The notes: generated by a model not told the origin, from the sequence alone. A stretch of 64,000 bases of DNA from Cephalopachus bancanus (GCA_027257055.1 JAPVLO010000056.1:6622501-6686500), one strand, 5' to 3'; shown: positions 9,666 to 24,985, counted from the first letter of the stretch. Made by a program: numbers and translations.

Positions 9666-12600
9666 TGTGTGTGCGCGTGTGTGTGCGCGCGCGCCTTCAC
9701 ATTGCTTTGGTATATTGCGATCTGACCATTAATCACCTCCATGAAGTTCTATGCTTCAAATAAAATGTTTATTCACTACTCCCTTAGCAAAGCGTCCACC
9801 ACGTCTTGCCTTCATTTGGTAGGAGATAACGGTTTAACCGGAATACTTTCTGGAAGGCTAAAAAGTATCAGTAGTTTCTCCTCTCTCGATTCTAGATTTA
9901 TTTCTCACATGACATTCCTTCTTATTGCAGTATCTAACAGTAATAATACCGTCTATTTGATCTCAGAAGACTCTTAAATGCATCTTTTATGTTGAAATGG
10001 TCTGTTTGGGATTTAGGCCTAGCATTAATAATGGATAGCAGTTGCTTTTAGTTATTGTAAAAAGCCCCCCCCCCCAACAAACTTCCAAAGTTCCTATTTT
10101 AGTAACTCGTGGAAGTATGGAATGAAACTTTTCCAACCACTTCTGGCAAGGTTCACAATTGCATATGGATAAGATGCAAAGTGTAAGATCATTTGAATGA
10201 ATTAGGGGCTATAGTGAAAATGCTGAGATCGAAGGCTGAGGTTCTAGCTGACAGAAGTTTGCAACACATAGAACTTGTAGATGACACCAGCGTGCTGCAA
10301 GAGAGGGGAAGGACTTCAACAGATACTTAGTGTCTTCTCAAGTGAGCTCTGGAGAGTGAAATGTATATTTTAGGATTGTGCATGTATGAGGATACCTGTA
10401 TGTCCATGCAGGCCCAGGGCACAGTCAGGTATTCACAGAGTTGGCTTCTCCGGGTTCATGAGCTGTTATCACATTAAGAAAGTTTTTTTTTCTTACTTTT
10501 CCCCCCTCCTACATATTTGGCAGCGTTGATTGATGCATTCACTAGGCCTTCTGGAAACGCCACTAACAGAAGTGCTTATTTAGTGTAACAGTTTGTAAAG
10601 AAAATGTACAATAAATAGTGAATGAGGGCTCATATATTTTATGAGTTCTTCTTTTAAAAATTGATTTACAATTTATTTAACTTGCTGGAATATTTATAAT
10701 GCTTTAGAGCTAGTTTTAGGAAGAAAAACTTAGGTAGTTTATTGCTCATTAAAAAAAAATCCAGTAAGCACAGTGATAAAAGTACTCTAAATGAAAGAAT
10801 AAACTCCGTCTAACTTGTAGGCAATTTTAAAAAACTTTACCAAGAAAATGCTAGACATTTTATTTTAATCCACAATAGGCATATAATAACCAAATCAGGT
10901 ACTGTTTCTGTCATGATAACGTAGCAGAAATTTATAGGTAAACCTTAAGAAGAAGTCATTTCCAGAAATATCAGCATTCAGTGGTTCTTAAACTTGGCTT
11001 ACTTTCAACGAGATCAATGTTTAAGATGCTGATTCAAAGCAATACCACTTGAAATAGGTTTTCAGATTGGTGGCCTATAACTTTCTCACCAAGTACATAT
11101 GCAAAATATTCTTGGTATTCTCTTTAATGTTTTGAAATATTACCTAGCTTTATAGTGATATATTCAGCAACATTAATTATAAGGGCATTTTAAAAAATAC
11201 TATTCATTTATGCAATCCCTGGATATTTCCTACAAGCTAATGATATTCTTTAGTTTTAATATTCTGGAGTATTTCTAATCATGAGTTGAGAAAGATATAT
11301 TAGAAAAAATTAACTAAGACTTTAATTGTGCATCTGAGTAAAGTTATACACAATATTGTGCACTTTTACTGGCAGGTCCTTGAAACGTTTGGGAGATAAT
11401 GCGTTGTAAATATTTTTGATGCAAAATTGGGGACTTAGATTATTCTTAATAACTGGTTGACATAGTTGGCCTTCTATAAGGATTTTTATGATGCAATAGA
11501 TGAACATTTAGGTTGGCCGGTAAACAAAATCTTTTTGAACATGAATGCATATAGTTTGCATTTTTTGAGACACATATTGGGAGTATCTTCGAACGCTTAA
11601 TATACCACATTAGAATGTTTATTTTAAATGTTTATTATCATTAATCAAGCTTTAAAATAAGATAACATTTTAACATAGATATTAATTGCTTGGAGTTAAG
11701 TTATTTATTCTTTGCATTATAAAATAAGACTGAGACATTAAAATGAAATCCTCCTTTTGGTGAAAGCTTACTTTGTAGTTTAAGGTAGACTACAGGAGTT
11801 CTTTGCATAGTACAACAGGGCCTTGGTCCCCAGCATGTCCTGTATATATAAGAAAATCAGTCAGTGTGAAGTTCTGTTTCAAACCTAAAATTTATGTATT
11901 TTAGAGCACTTCAAGGATGAGCTCAGAATATAATGTTTAGATGCTCTGTGGTTTGGCATGTACCTTCGCAGATAAACTGTGACTTGCCCCCAATTTCTCT
12001 GTTCTATGGGAATAAGAAATATTCTCAAACATCAGAAATTTGTAAATGCTAATGGGCTATGGTGAAGAATAATATAATTCTTGTATTTTTCTCTATTCTC
12101 CCTCCACTTAAAGAATGTACACGTGTTATAAAACCTGACTTTTTTGGGATCCTTTTATTGAAAAAGAGTAGTTTTCGAAGCTAAATTTGAAATACAGAGC
12201 TTGAAATTCGTGCAGAGGAAAAAATAAATGTCAATTATTGAAGTGATTTATTATGTATTAGATTAATATGTACTTTTAAAAACTCAGTTATACATAGTGT
12301 TTGAATGATTGATTATAATTTGCAAAAATTTAGTGGACTTGACTATTAAAATATTTCACCAATTTTACCCTCTCAATTTACATTTGAACATTAAAAAATT
12401 TAATAATTGCTTTAATAATAAGACTGTTTTGGGCATTACAGCTACTTGTGCCTTGAAATTATATATTTTAGACAAATATAGCAAACTGAAAAATTATGCA
12501 TTTTATATTTGTCCTACATGCTTTAACAAAAAAAGTCATCAAATATCTCTTGGGGTTTTTTTAATCCTCATTTATTTGAAAGTAATCTACCTTTAGGAGG

Positions 12601-13841
12601 GGGTGGTTATGGGGCAGAGGAAAGTTATGTAACATTGGTGTGGATTAGTTAATCAAAAGTTAGATGGACTCCGAAAGCCTTGTGGAGGTTACTGTTTAAT
12701 TTTTTTATTTATTTTTCTATTTATATTTCCCAAGAAAATGTCATGTATAAGAATCAAACATTCTGAATAAAGCAGGAAGAAAATTTTAAATTCAGTTTTA
12801 TTTTTTCAAATTACCTGAATTTTAGGAGGCAACCTTGGGAGTTTTCCTGGCAACTCGTAAACATTGAATATATATCAGGTTTTCTGTTTTCCTGTGAGAA
12901 AAAGCCTGAACTGTTATTTGCAAAAATTAAATGATTATTTTTTAGGGGTGATTATTACAGAAAGCATTTCACAATCATATCAGTAAATTAAATGTATTCA
13001 GTTGCAACAGTGTTGTCACAATGACGCATTCTGTTTACTATCTGGTATGTACGCTTTTCTTTGTTGTTTTTTTTTTTCTTTTTTTTTGTTTCATTCCTAT
13101 ACTATCAGCAATTATGTCTTGGGCATAAATATTTGATATTTTATTTTCGCCTAATAAGCATCAAATTTATCCCTGCCTTTGTTTATGGACCTATCCAATT
13201 TTTCTCAGGTTTTGACTGAAAAAAATTATGGGTAACTATAATATTTAAAAGAGGAATTAAGAGATTACCGAAATGAATAAGAAAGAGATTAGAATCTGCA
13301 TGTGATATTTTTAGAGGGAAAGCCTTTGTTTTTATTGATTGTGGAGATGATTTTTTGCTCCTAGACTTCCATAAACATTTGACTGGCATCTAAATGTTTA
13401 GGATTTGCCAACCTGGCGGCTGGGCCCTGGCTGTACTACAAGTGGTGAGGTCAAGGCTGGGACAAAATTAGATATGGCTTCCTTGAAATAGGGTTAAGAT
13501 TATATATTGTTATAAGTATTTAGATAAACTTCACTTATTATCTAAAGGATTGAGGAACTAGGCCCGACACTAGAAGCTGGTACACTTGGGTGAACATATC
13601 AAAACATTTTTTTAATATTTAGCAACTTTTTTCTTTTAGGGCATAAGAAATTATACTGATAGTTCCTTCTCCCTCCTCTCCAGATTTCCCACAGTGATCC
13701 TCTGTATGATTTTGGTAATGTAATGCTTGAATCAAATTTCAAGTGAAATGGGGCATTTTTTTTTAAGGTAACCCTCTAAAGACAAGTTGCTTCCTTTTGT
13801 TTTCATTATATTTATATTTCTGTTTTTACTCATTTCCCTAG
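8427..13841 (+). other. NFIA: NFIA intron 1
   Basis: A 5,415-bp GT-AG intron (GTAAGC ... CCCTAG). The first kb is CpG island with clustered G-runs; then a GT/GC microsatellite at 9625-9693; the rest (9700-13840) is AT-rich without Alu or L1 insertions that I recognise. No coding frame is supported. A (C)9 run lies near 10065 and T-runs near 13065-13090. Confidence 0.9.
9625..9693 (+). repeat. (GT)n/(GC)n microsatellite
   Basis: A GT run of about 18 units passes into alternating GCGCGTGTGTGT blocks and ends in GCGCGCGCGCC. Strictly alternating purine-pyrimidine, with a high propensity for Z-DNA. It lies just past the 3' edge of the CpG island in intron 1. Confidence 0.95.
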
Positions 13842-14483
<642 letters not shown>

Positions 14484-17400
14484 TAAAACCGGCGTGGTTT
14501 CAAAGATAAACCAAAGTCAGAACAGTCCAAAGCCCCAGTGTCTGAGGTGCAATCTTCATTCGGGTGGAAAAGCATAGCTTTGAGATAATTCCCACTAAGT
14601 TCCGTTCTTTTGGTAAGTAGTGTTTTCAGAGGTGTTGGTAATCAGATATGTGATATGTTTAAATCACATTTTTTGATGAGGGGTGAGAGAAGCCTCATAA
14701 AAACCCTTGTAATAAAGAGTATGTTTTAACTGGCAAGTGATCTAGGTAAAAAGCATTTAGTTTGGTACTGAGGCAATATTTTTAGTTGCTTTTCTGCTGG
14801 GAGTGTTTTTAACCTATTGGGGCCTCTTGGACTTGCCAATTAAGAAGTTGGAGGCAAGATTACTATCAAATTGCTGGTCATTTATGAAGGAAAAATAATC
14901 ACATTAATACACTGCCTTAGTTGCTTTGTATTTAGGAATTCTTAGTGTTGTCTTAGATAGCTTAGGTAAACAGACAACTGATGGAGAGGTTAATACTAAA
15001 AATAACCAATCTGTATGGTGCAGGGACACACTGAAAAGTCACTATTGATAATTGATGTAGTGAATTGCTTTGATTTATTATAATATTTTAAATTGTTTTT
15101 TCAAGGAATGTTTTACCTGTGCATGTTTCAGTATTTAGAATAACGTTAAGAATAAAACTATTGAGGACTGCATGAAATAATGCATTTTTACTTTGTTCCT
15201 TTCGTCTTGTTGTAGACAAAAGGCTCATTGTGTTATGTGAAAGCTCAGGTCTTGTGTAACTTGTTGACTTTTTATATGTACATATCGGTCTAGCTAGATT
15301 GCCTTCATGGCAGTTACTTGAGCCAGATGGAAGAAAGAAGGTTGTGGAATCTTACCAGTAGGTGTTTGGGGGCTCAAATATTTATGTATTTTTTTTCACA
15401 AACGAGAGAGATGTTACCTGTAAAATCAATACGGCACTTTTTTTTCAAAACATTTTAAATTCTAAAAATGTTAGCTATTTTTTTAAGGTCAGCTGGTAGT
15501 CTGTTCTCTATTATTTTTCTCAATGTATGTTTTAGAAAGAGAACTTTTGTTATCCATCTGCCCTTACATAAGGAACTGGAGAAATTAACTTTGCAAGCAT
15601 GTCACATCATCATTTGCATTCCGTTGGCAGGGGATGGATGAGTATTTTAGAGGATGTGAGCTGTAAGTGTTTCAAATATTTGGGTTTTTGAAAATGTATA
15701 CTTAATTATAAGAATTGCCTGTTGCTCTAGCCAGTCTGGGTAGCAAAAATGAAAAGTCAGCGCCTCCCAATTGACCTTTGAATAGGAACAAGTAACCCTT
15801 CCTTAACCCATTTTAACCCTATTGTTGTAAATTTTATTCTGTCTGTTGAAAAACAAAGTTGAAAATTTTTAACATTTATTTGCTTAATATATACATTGTA
15901 TTTTGCAAGGCACACCAAAAAAGTGTGGGTGTTACAAATGCTTTCAGGGAGCCCTCTTTAAAATCTTGTGTTTCTCTTTTAGTTATTTAGAGAAATACAA
16001 TTTATAAATTATAATGAAAACTTTAATCGACCAACTTAGAAACTGGAGGGTGCCAACAGGTGATGCAGATCATGATGAGAACTTCCTTACAAGATAACAT
16101 CAAAATGAAATACCTGTGAAGTTTTTATCGGTGGAAGCAGCATCCATTCTAAGTTTTCAGCTTAAGCATTTCCCATCGATTTAAAGAAATGCAATCTTTT
16201 CAGCTATTCCCATTATATGTTTTCTCTTTTGTTGTTGATGGTTTCTTATTATGCTATCGCTGCAAATCCTTGAGCTAACACAGTTGTTGGCTGTTGTGAT
16301 ACCTGATGGGCTCATGTTTGTAAAATGACATTTAGAAGGTTGTTTAGGAGAGTTAGCATCCTTATTGCTTATGAAAGATTTATTGACAGCAGCATGGATC
16401 AGACTACCTTTCGGTTTGGTTTTCCTGATGTATCCCAGAATCCCTTGTTATGCCTGAATGCCAGCCAAGTGTTTGGCCATTGGTTTCCACAGGACTACAA
16501 TAATGGCTTCTTCTCTATGCGCGCAACAGGAAGATTGTAAAAGAAAATATTAAGGGCCTTTTGTCTGAAAATATTTCAGATTTGATTTAAGAGATCTAGA
16601 GACCTGTCATTTGAGGAAGGGAAGATGCCAATACAAATATGAGGTAGATGGGTCAACTTACATACAACTGATTTGACAAGCATCTGTTATAATACTGAAG
16701 ATTTGTAAACACTAAACAATGTTTTTACCTCCTTAAAAGTTTTGAGAACTTGCCAGTATTGGCAGGAGGCAGAGACTCTGAAACGTGCTTCAAGATACAT
16801 GCCAAAACCATTGTGGCCTTTTCACCTATAATGCGTTTTTTTCTCTCTCTTTCTTTTAAAATGTTGCATTTTTTTTCCTTTCCAAAATGCCTTTTTTCCT
16901 CCCTAGATCACCACAGAAATTAGATCTTCTTTTCCTTCTAAAAATGTATACAGTAATTCTTGCTTTGTGCGTCCGCCTTTTCTTTGGTAGGAAGTTGAAA
17001 TCTTAGAATGTACAAGTAAATACTGAAAGCAAAGGCAGAATCAATCATTTTTTAAAAGCAGAGGTGATTTATTCTAAGACTTATGGAGATGCTAAAATGT
17101 AATACATGAACTACATTCCAAATTTTCCCCCTAAATCCAGGAGCATTAGAACTGTGTGAATTTTGTGACTGATGAACAGTAACAAGTGTAATGAAATTGG
17201 AGTGATTTCATAAGCTTGAGAATTTCATCTTGTTAAAAGTATGAAAGATCAAAACCATTTTATCCCTTAATTTGGTCTCTGTTTGAGTTGTCCTTCCCTT
17301 GTATCGTATGACAATTTGGAGATATTATAGTATTGTGGCAAACGGTTTTCTTTGTGGGTGTGTTAACAGTAAAGCTAATTTATGACCGGTCTTTACCAGA

Positions 17401-20400
17401 TGATCTGTATCAGAATCCACAATATACCCGGCACGTGGCAAGGTCACAATTTAAGTTGTTAAGGTCATAACCTTAGCCACCAGGCATTTGACCTTTTAGA
17501 TAAAGTTAACCTTTGTTCATTAGTAGGCACTCAACCGAGAACTTTCTGGAGAGTTTTTTTTTTTTTTTTTTTAACTGCTTCTGTATAACTTCTGGTAATG
17601 TAATCAGATTCTAGGAAGAGTCTTAGTCTTAGTCAAGTTAGTTAAATTTTGTAAGAGGTTATACTTTTTAAGGACTCATTTCTTGACTAGAGATAGTTGC
17701 TATATTTAAAAGGCCACAGAATGACAGTGTCATAATTTATGTTTGATATTATTACCTGCTGTGGAGTAGACTAGAAGCTCTGAGGCAGCTGTGTAAAGAC
17801 ATTTAAAAACTAAAATCAAACAAATGAATTTATATTTAATTCAAGCAAGGCCTTTGCTAATTTCCAAGTGGCATTAGGCCCGAAAGCTAAATCACAGAGA
17901 GCCGCCTTCACTTTTTGCAGAGGAAAAATTTTCTGAGATTAGAAGTATTTTTAGCGGTCCTAAAATTCACATTGAAAGACTAATAAGTGACCACAATTTG
18001 TCAGGTAATTGCCATAATTGTTAATTAGCCAGTGACAAAGTGAGTTGCTATTGTCCTGATGGCAGTGTGAGTACTTATTAGTTTTAAGATAGAAAGGGAA
18101 CACTTTTGCACAGTAATCTTTTAGTACAATAGTTACTGATTGCTTCCATGCTAACCCTGTTACTACTTTTATTTAATTTTGCTTGAACCAGGAATCGCAA
18201 AGATCCCTTTCCTCACTGGCAGGGCTGTTCAGTGTCTCAAATGCTTGGTACCTGTCCTGTAAACCTCTTCAACAGGATTACTGAGTACCACGTTACCTGT
18301 CCCATATTGTTCACTTAATTATACTGTCATGAATGCTCATTTTTAATTATTTAGATTCCTGCAAGTTTTGCCTCGATATACCCCATATTGTTCCATTTCA
18401 ACCAGAAGAGATACTCCTGTACAGGTGCAGTTGAGTTGTATTTTGGCTTCGTGATTGCCATTCCTTCATATAGTAATAGAGAAAGCCGTGATATGCAGAT
18501 AGACCAGATGGTCATGTTGACAGATTGAGAATTCACTTCCTACTGCTTCGGAGCAGGTGTAAGATTAGGAGTGTCTGTGTATGCGTGTGTGTGCTTCGTG
18601 TGCATGTGTGTGCACATCCAGGCTGCACCCAGAGTGCTGTTGGAGCAATGGGAATTTTATTTTTTAAAACTGGCATTTTAAATACAGTATAACTACATCC
18701 ATGAGGTGATCAATGCATATAGAATAATTATTGTAAACATTTTTAAATGAATCGTATTCGGTTGTCAGCAGTTTATTTTATGCCAAATTATTTATGATCA
18801 TCTCTTAATTTTTAGGTAATTTACCACATTCATTGGAGGCAGAGTCACGATTCTAAAATATATTCAATATTCTGTTAGCAGGTGTGTGTATGTGTGTTTC
18901 GCTCAAGTCAAGGACTATGCGTGATGTAATTAAACTTCTTTGGTACCTCAATAAACTTGCTAGTAGAAAGTAGTTCATGTGATTTATAATAATGAAGTAT
19001 GTTTAGAAGAAGAGGGAGTAAGACTAATATATAACAATATTTAAAATTAAGAAAGTATCACCCAATCTCAAACTAAACTCAAGGTGGATTTTGTGGTTGG
19101 TTGATCTGCTGCAAATTATTGGTATATGAACACATTTTTGGAAATGTTTATTTATCTCTTAGTTCTTAAAGGAGTTAGAACTAGCAATCAACAAACTTGA
19201 GATAAATATGGCTTTTATATCCTTGAGTGTTTTCTGTGTAACTTGAAGATAGTAACAATATCCTTTTTCTAGAGTGTAGTAACAAAATCCTTTATCGAGA
19301 ATGTAATGAAAAAGATGGAAGTTTAAAGGCAGAGAGTGTATAAGAATAAGGAGAAATAGTTGTTCTGGGGTAAACCTTTGAGTGGAAGTCAGTTCATTTA
19401 TGGCTATGAGGTTGAGTGTGTTGGTAAGAAAATTTCCCAATGCTGCTGGCTTGGATTTTCCTTGTCTTCTTTTCCACCCAATGATGAATAGCATTAATTT
19501 AAACCTATTTAAGGCTAGTGTGGGAGAAACCACAGCCTTTGTTGTGGTCACTGCTGTACACAGTAGGACTGGGTGTTTCACTTGGTTAAGGCCTCAAGCT
19601 GCTTCTAGAGGACGCAGAACGGCCTGTCGGCATTTTAAATCTTGCACAGAAGCAGCAACAATTCTAATTGCTCACAAATGTCAGTATAGATTATTGAAAC
19701 CAATTCTGAGGATTAGAATAGAAGAAAAAACGTAAAATACAGATGAGCTCAGTGAATGTGCTAAACACTGATTTATTACCTTTTCAGCAATAATTTTCCC
19801 GTGGTTATTTAGAGGTTAGAGCTTGCTTTTAAGTATATTATAAATTGTAAATCCTTGGGGAGTGGGTTGGGGGAAGGAAGAAGTCAGGTGGAGGAGGAAG
19901 AGAATGAATGAATAGGCATGCTTTGTTAAGAGAACATAAAACCGTGAACTTAATCACACATAAGATGCTCTTTTGGTTTCAGTAATGACTGTAAAGGGCT
20001 CTTGGGCAGTAAGATTTCAAGTGGAGAATTTTATAATCCATCGTCTCACAATTTTTGGCATAGTTTGTTTCAGATTCAGATTTTCTTTGGGGACTTTGGG
20101 AGTTTCTATTCAAACTTTTAGGAAAAAAGTTTCACAAATTTTTTTTTACAGTTTAGGAGTCCAGTTAGAGATACTGTGGTACACATAAGGTCGAAAAAGG
20201 GGCTGTGGAGATATTTATGACTTTTTACTATTTTGTATTTTAAGGCGACACCTCACGATTTTGTCAACTTTTTTTACCCTCTCCCACTAAGACAACTTAA
20301 TGATTCAAGCTTTGGTGTCCCTGAACTTAACAGAATTCTCTAGCTGCTCCTTAGAAAGAAATGACCTTTTTTTCCCTCGGTTTCCCCCAAGATATTGGAA

Positions 20401-20853
20401 GACAATTCTTCATATTTTGTTATGATAATTACACCGTGTAAAAGCCTATTTTATGTAATGGAATTAGTCCTCCCATTAATATTCTGGTTACATAAACATG
20501 GCTTGTGAGGCAAGGAAAGAAATCTGACAAAATGACAAACTGCAGCAACTCTGTATCAGAAGACATTTTGCTGTTGTATTTGCACAAACAAGCCAAATAA
20601 GATAATATTGAGAGAGAGAAGTTCATTTGTGTTATGTATTTTGGCATACCTTGCTTTTCTTAAAAATGTAATATGTTGCTAATCCTAAAACCAGAAGTGA
20701 TGAGGATCATCATAATAACTGCAGATGGAAGTGGGATAGATGTAATGTCCTTTTCCTGAGAACTTTAAACTGACTTCTCTTTATGTCTTTCAGATACTCT
20801 CCTAGTGGTAGATATTTTGGACCTAGATTAGTTGGGAGGAGTGAAAAGGCAAC

Positions 20854-21022
20854 GGAGAGAAGGGAGAGAGGGAGGGAGGGAGGGAGGAAGAGGGGGAAGG
20901 AGGGAGGGAGGGGAAATAACTTTTATTGAATGTCTGTTCTGCAGTAGAGGTACTGCACTAAGTTTTTCCATACATTGTAACTTGTCCTCCCTCCCCCTCC
21001 CTCCCTCCCTCCCTCCCTTTTT
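20854..21022. repeat. Inverted GGGA / TCCC expansion pair
   Basis: A pure-purine tract (20854-20916, mostly GGGA units) and a pure-pyrimidine tract (20985-21022, CCCT units) are separated by 68 bp. They are reverse complements over about 30 bases. Both sit in a reverse-orientation MIR relic spanning about 20915-21150 ('gatgaggatagagacagagggg ... ccaagttactcg'). Confidence 0.85.
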
Positions 21023-21150
21023 ATCATATAAGTATTATAAATAAGTAATGTACTCTTGATTTGAACAGATGAGGATAGAGACAGAGGGGCCAAGTTACTC
21101 GTGCAGAGCAAGATTCAGCCCCCCATCTTCTGATTCAAAATTTTATGTTC
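20915..21150 (-). repeat. MIR relic hosting the TCCC expansion
   Basis: MIR in reverse orientation: 'attgaatgtctgttctgc', 'gtactgcactaagtttttcc', then after the pyrimidine tract 'acagatgaggatagagacag', 'ccaagttactcgtgcagagc'. The pyrimidine tract grows out of the MIR 'aatcctc' position. Confidence 0.6.
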
Positions 21151-24100
21151 TTAAAAAAAAACCCGAATCCATTTTATATTCTTCTTTACATCTGGTTGTC
21201 TAGGGTTGGATATCATTTAAATAGCATCATACGCCTTACCTTGAATCAAAGGGGAAATAAAAAGTAAAAATCCAAACCTTTCCCATGGAGTTATTTTACT
21301 GTTGTGTTCGGATCGTAGCCATATTTGATTACGAGAGAAAGAAATTGTCTTATACTTGTCAGTGTTGGGGTAAAAAATCTGGAATGACTTGTTCTTTCTT
21401 GTTCTTATAATGTTGAAGTTTAGGGAATAGAAGCATTATGACAGCTTTAAGATTTTCTTGTTGTTGTTTGTTGTTAAGATAAAGTTAGATTAATTGGTTC
21501 TAGGTGCTTTGGGAAGATTCTGAGTATTAAAGCAAGCTTTGTTTTTAAAATCTAAATTGCATGTAATGTTTTACTATGCAGATATTTTACACATTTTTAT
21601 AGGCACAAAAATGTATATTTCTAACTTCTAATGATTAGATTTAAAAAATTTAAAATTTACTTTGCTCCAAAAAAAAATCCTTTGCTTATAGCTTTGTAGA
21701 TAATTATTTTAAAAAGAAAGCAAAAATCATGTTTGAGAAAATAATGGAATTTTATTGCTTTACAAATTTTCAAATTTGAAGTAGAAAGGAAAAAATTTTG
21801 AAAATGGAGGCAGATTTCTTCTTAATGCTCATGAATTACTGAACCTTACTTTAATCTCTGTATAGTCAGTCAAGATTAGTTTTTAATGACTTCAATACAA
21901 AAACTCAAAGCCTCACTCAACATGATTTTCATAATTGTAAATGAAAAAGATAACCAGTAAATACAATTTATGTTACCTTAATTGATTATACATATTAATT
22001 CTTCTAAGGCTTATTTAGAAAATAAGTGACTAGACTGAGCTTCTAGTGAATAAAATAGAAAAAAAAAACCTTTATTTTAAAGAAATACTAATATATATTA
22101 AAGTTAGAGTTGTGGAGTATCAGTTATGCTTGAAAGAAAAACTGAGACATGAATAAAAGTGATTAAATGGGAAACAAAGAGGATTAGAATTTTTAAAATA
22201 GTGCTATACCCTTTTTTCCACTGCATCCAGTTTCATACTGCCTATCTTTTGTAGCACTTATCTCTGGTAAGTGCTTTTGGTGGTCCCAAATAACCTGTGA
22301 GTTTCCAGACATAGAGGGTTTTCAGAGTGTATGTATTCATATACAATTTTTAATGGCTATTTTTGAAGTACTTTATGGGTTAATAAGCAAGTGAGGTGAA
22401 ATTAAAATGTATTTTAAAAAATGAACACTGTACTATTTAAAATTTGTATGAATGTCTATGTAGCATCTGCCATTGTCAGGCTGTTGTCTTTGTTGCTATG
22501 GTTTGGTTGATTTTATTTCCTTTTGTAATTTTGCCAGCCCATGATTGGGTACTACATTGCATTCATGCTGTTGGAAAAGATGTATCTGTGGTGAGTCATA
22601 TAGCTTGATCTGAGTGGTAATTTTTAGTAGGAGAAGGTATTTGACAGTGGGTAATAGGCACTGTGGTGCTACAATATCAATTTTCATTCCATTTTCAAAA
22701 TTACAGACATATTACTTAATATCAGAAATTCAAAACCATCCCTTTTCTGTTGATATGTGCTTGTCTCTTCCCCTTCCTGTGTCGGAAGCATTTACAATTC
22801 TGTATAGTTTAATCTTAAAGGGATTAGTTATTTAATTTTAAGCTGCTACATAAAATGAATAGTGTACATACAGGATCCTATCATTGTCACTTTCAAATAT
22901 TCCATTGCCTTTCAAAGGAGCTGACATGACAAGTCCTTAGGTTGACAAATTCTCATCAACTTTTGTGAAAATGTTGGCTGCAGAAGGAGTAAAGTCAAAG
23001 GAGGGCCTTAGACAGATGGCTTTCAGTGTTGAGATGACATCAAGCCCTTCTTCGTGGCATTTTTTAACATTCCAAATGAATGAGGGTTGGAGATGCTTAA
23101 AGAGCTTACCAAAGAATGAATAATTAAGATATTGTGTATCTGCATGTAAACCTCTATGGCGTACTATTCAACAGAGTTGTGTGGGCTCAGAAAGGATGGC
23201 AGGTTAACAACAAAAATTGGAAATATCTTTTTTGCTAGATGTAATTAATCATTAATATTACATATCAAAAATGGTGTTGATAGACAACTGTGCACCTGGG
23301 AATATATTTTCAACATTAAGTAATTGGGAGTTAATGATAAGTGGATTACCAGCGTTCGAGATGAAACAAGGATTCTAGATAAGCATTCAGCAAAAGCTTA
23401 TTTGCATAAGAAATGTTTGCATCTTTGTATGACCATGACAAGATTTTTGCATGGATGCACATCATATAAAAATTTCTGAATTGCTGAAGTTCCCACTGGA
23501 TTCATTTAGCTGGCTTTTCTCCCCCTCTTCTTTTAAATGGTAGAAGTTCTCTTTTGGAGAGTAGTTTCAAGTAACTTCTGAGAATGAAGTCTTTGTAATA
23601 ACCCTGTTCAACAGGGTAACTATTGTTGTGCATTCCTGTTAGGGAGAGATAGTCATTGCAATACTTTAATTGTATAACTTCTTAACATGTGGCAAGGACT
23701 TTATTCAGAATTGTTTTAAAAACATAGTTTTTGAAGTTTCTCTCCTCCCCAATCAAGAACTACAATGGTTAAAAAAAAAAATTCAGATGAGGTTTTATTA
23801 TTTTCTTAGCTTACTCACTGTATAGACACAAATCTCATTTGTTAAAAAAAAAAAGGTGTTAGAACTCATGTATTTTGGAGATTCAGTACAGTGAAGTGGA
23901 CATAAGAATTAATTAAAAAAAAAAGTGTCACCTCATTGGGTCCAGGATGTATGTACAATCCTTTGGAGAATGAGGGTATTGCAATCTGAAATGGTAGGGT
24001 TGAAGAAGTAATTGTTCTAAAGATATTTGCCCGTAGCCTCAGAAAAGACGACAAACATGCAAAATGGATAAATGTATTCCTTTGTACTTTAACCACCTAC

Positions 24101-24639
24101 ATTTTTAAACTACAGTGACTCTGATTTCTCTAGAAAGGTCAGAGGTTTCAGACAGAAAGCTTTGTAAGTCTTCAAAGAAAGACATTTTCAGTTTTGCTAT
24201 ATAAAGACTGATTATGCATAGCTTTTAACTTTATTTGCAATTGGATCTTGGAGGTGCTGGGGTAGGGAGGAGATGATGAATAAGTGAAGCCATGTTGTGA
24301 GACCACAGAATTGGAGGGAAACATTGGAAAGGAACATAGATTCCTATTTTTGGCTCTTTGCTATAAAATCACCTAGTTTAAAAGTGAGGACAGAACAGCT
24401 TTAACAGTTCATTTTGCTTTGTAATAGAGCATTCTGTTACAAACTCTTTAAACACTTTGGGCAATGCAAGGAGTCTGCATATCTGGATACCATTTCTTAA
24501 GATTGGCTTTGTTGGGTTTTCAAAATTGTTGGATGTGGGTTTCTTTGGTTATATGGGTTTCTTTATTTTTATTGTTTTCCTTTTTGACTTTTCCAAGTTT
24601 TGGAGAATCTTTCATATTGGGTGGTGGAGGAAAGTAGAG

Positions 24640-24985
24640 ATTGTGGATGACTTTTATTGTGGATTACTCCTGTTATTTAGAACACGAGTTCAGAGAGCAT
24701 TAGTAACACACTCGAGGTCACGCCATTATTAAGTAACAAAGCCAGTGTTCAAGCCAAATCCTTCAGCCCCCAAAGTTGTGCTCTTGAAGTATCATATTTA
24801 AATTCTTTTCTTATTCATTATTTGACTACTTCTTCCTGCAAACCTTAGATTTTAGTTAGGGAAGCTTTTATGGTTGCCTTTATGCAGGTGAGGAAACAAA
24901 GGTTGAGTAATTTAAGGTTATGTGGTTGATAAATGGTTAGGATTAGTAACTAGATTAGACCCTTCTAGGACGCATTGTACCCCTT
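24640..24985 (-). repeat. Two adjacent MIR relics
   Basis: Two successive reverse-orientation MIR-like stretches (24640-24800 with 'cgaggtcacgccattattaag', and 24860-24985 with 'gcaggtgaggaaacaaagg'). Confidence 0.5.

Noticed and set aside
8708..9725. Overlapping long ORFs (up to 285 codons) on both strands in the CpG island
   Set aside because: High G+C makes stops rare; the products are R/P/G/A-rich in all frames, with no domain, and they lie in intron 1.
1..13841. The alternative NFIA first exon ending ...TWWM
   Set aside because: I looked for an exon ending in TGGTGGATG before a GT donor and found none by eye; it may be diverged or outside the window, so I do not annotate it.
16325..16540. 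71-codon ORF in intron 2
   Set aside because: No recognisable family, no promoter or splice context; length is expected by chance.
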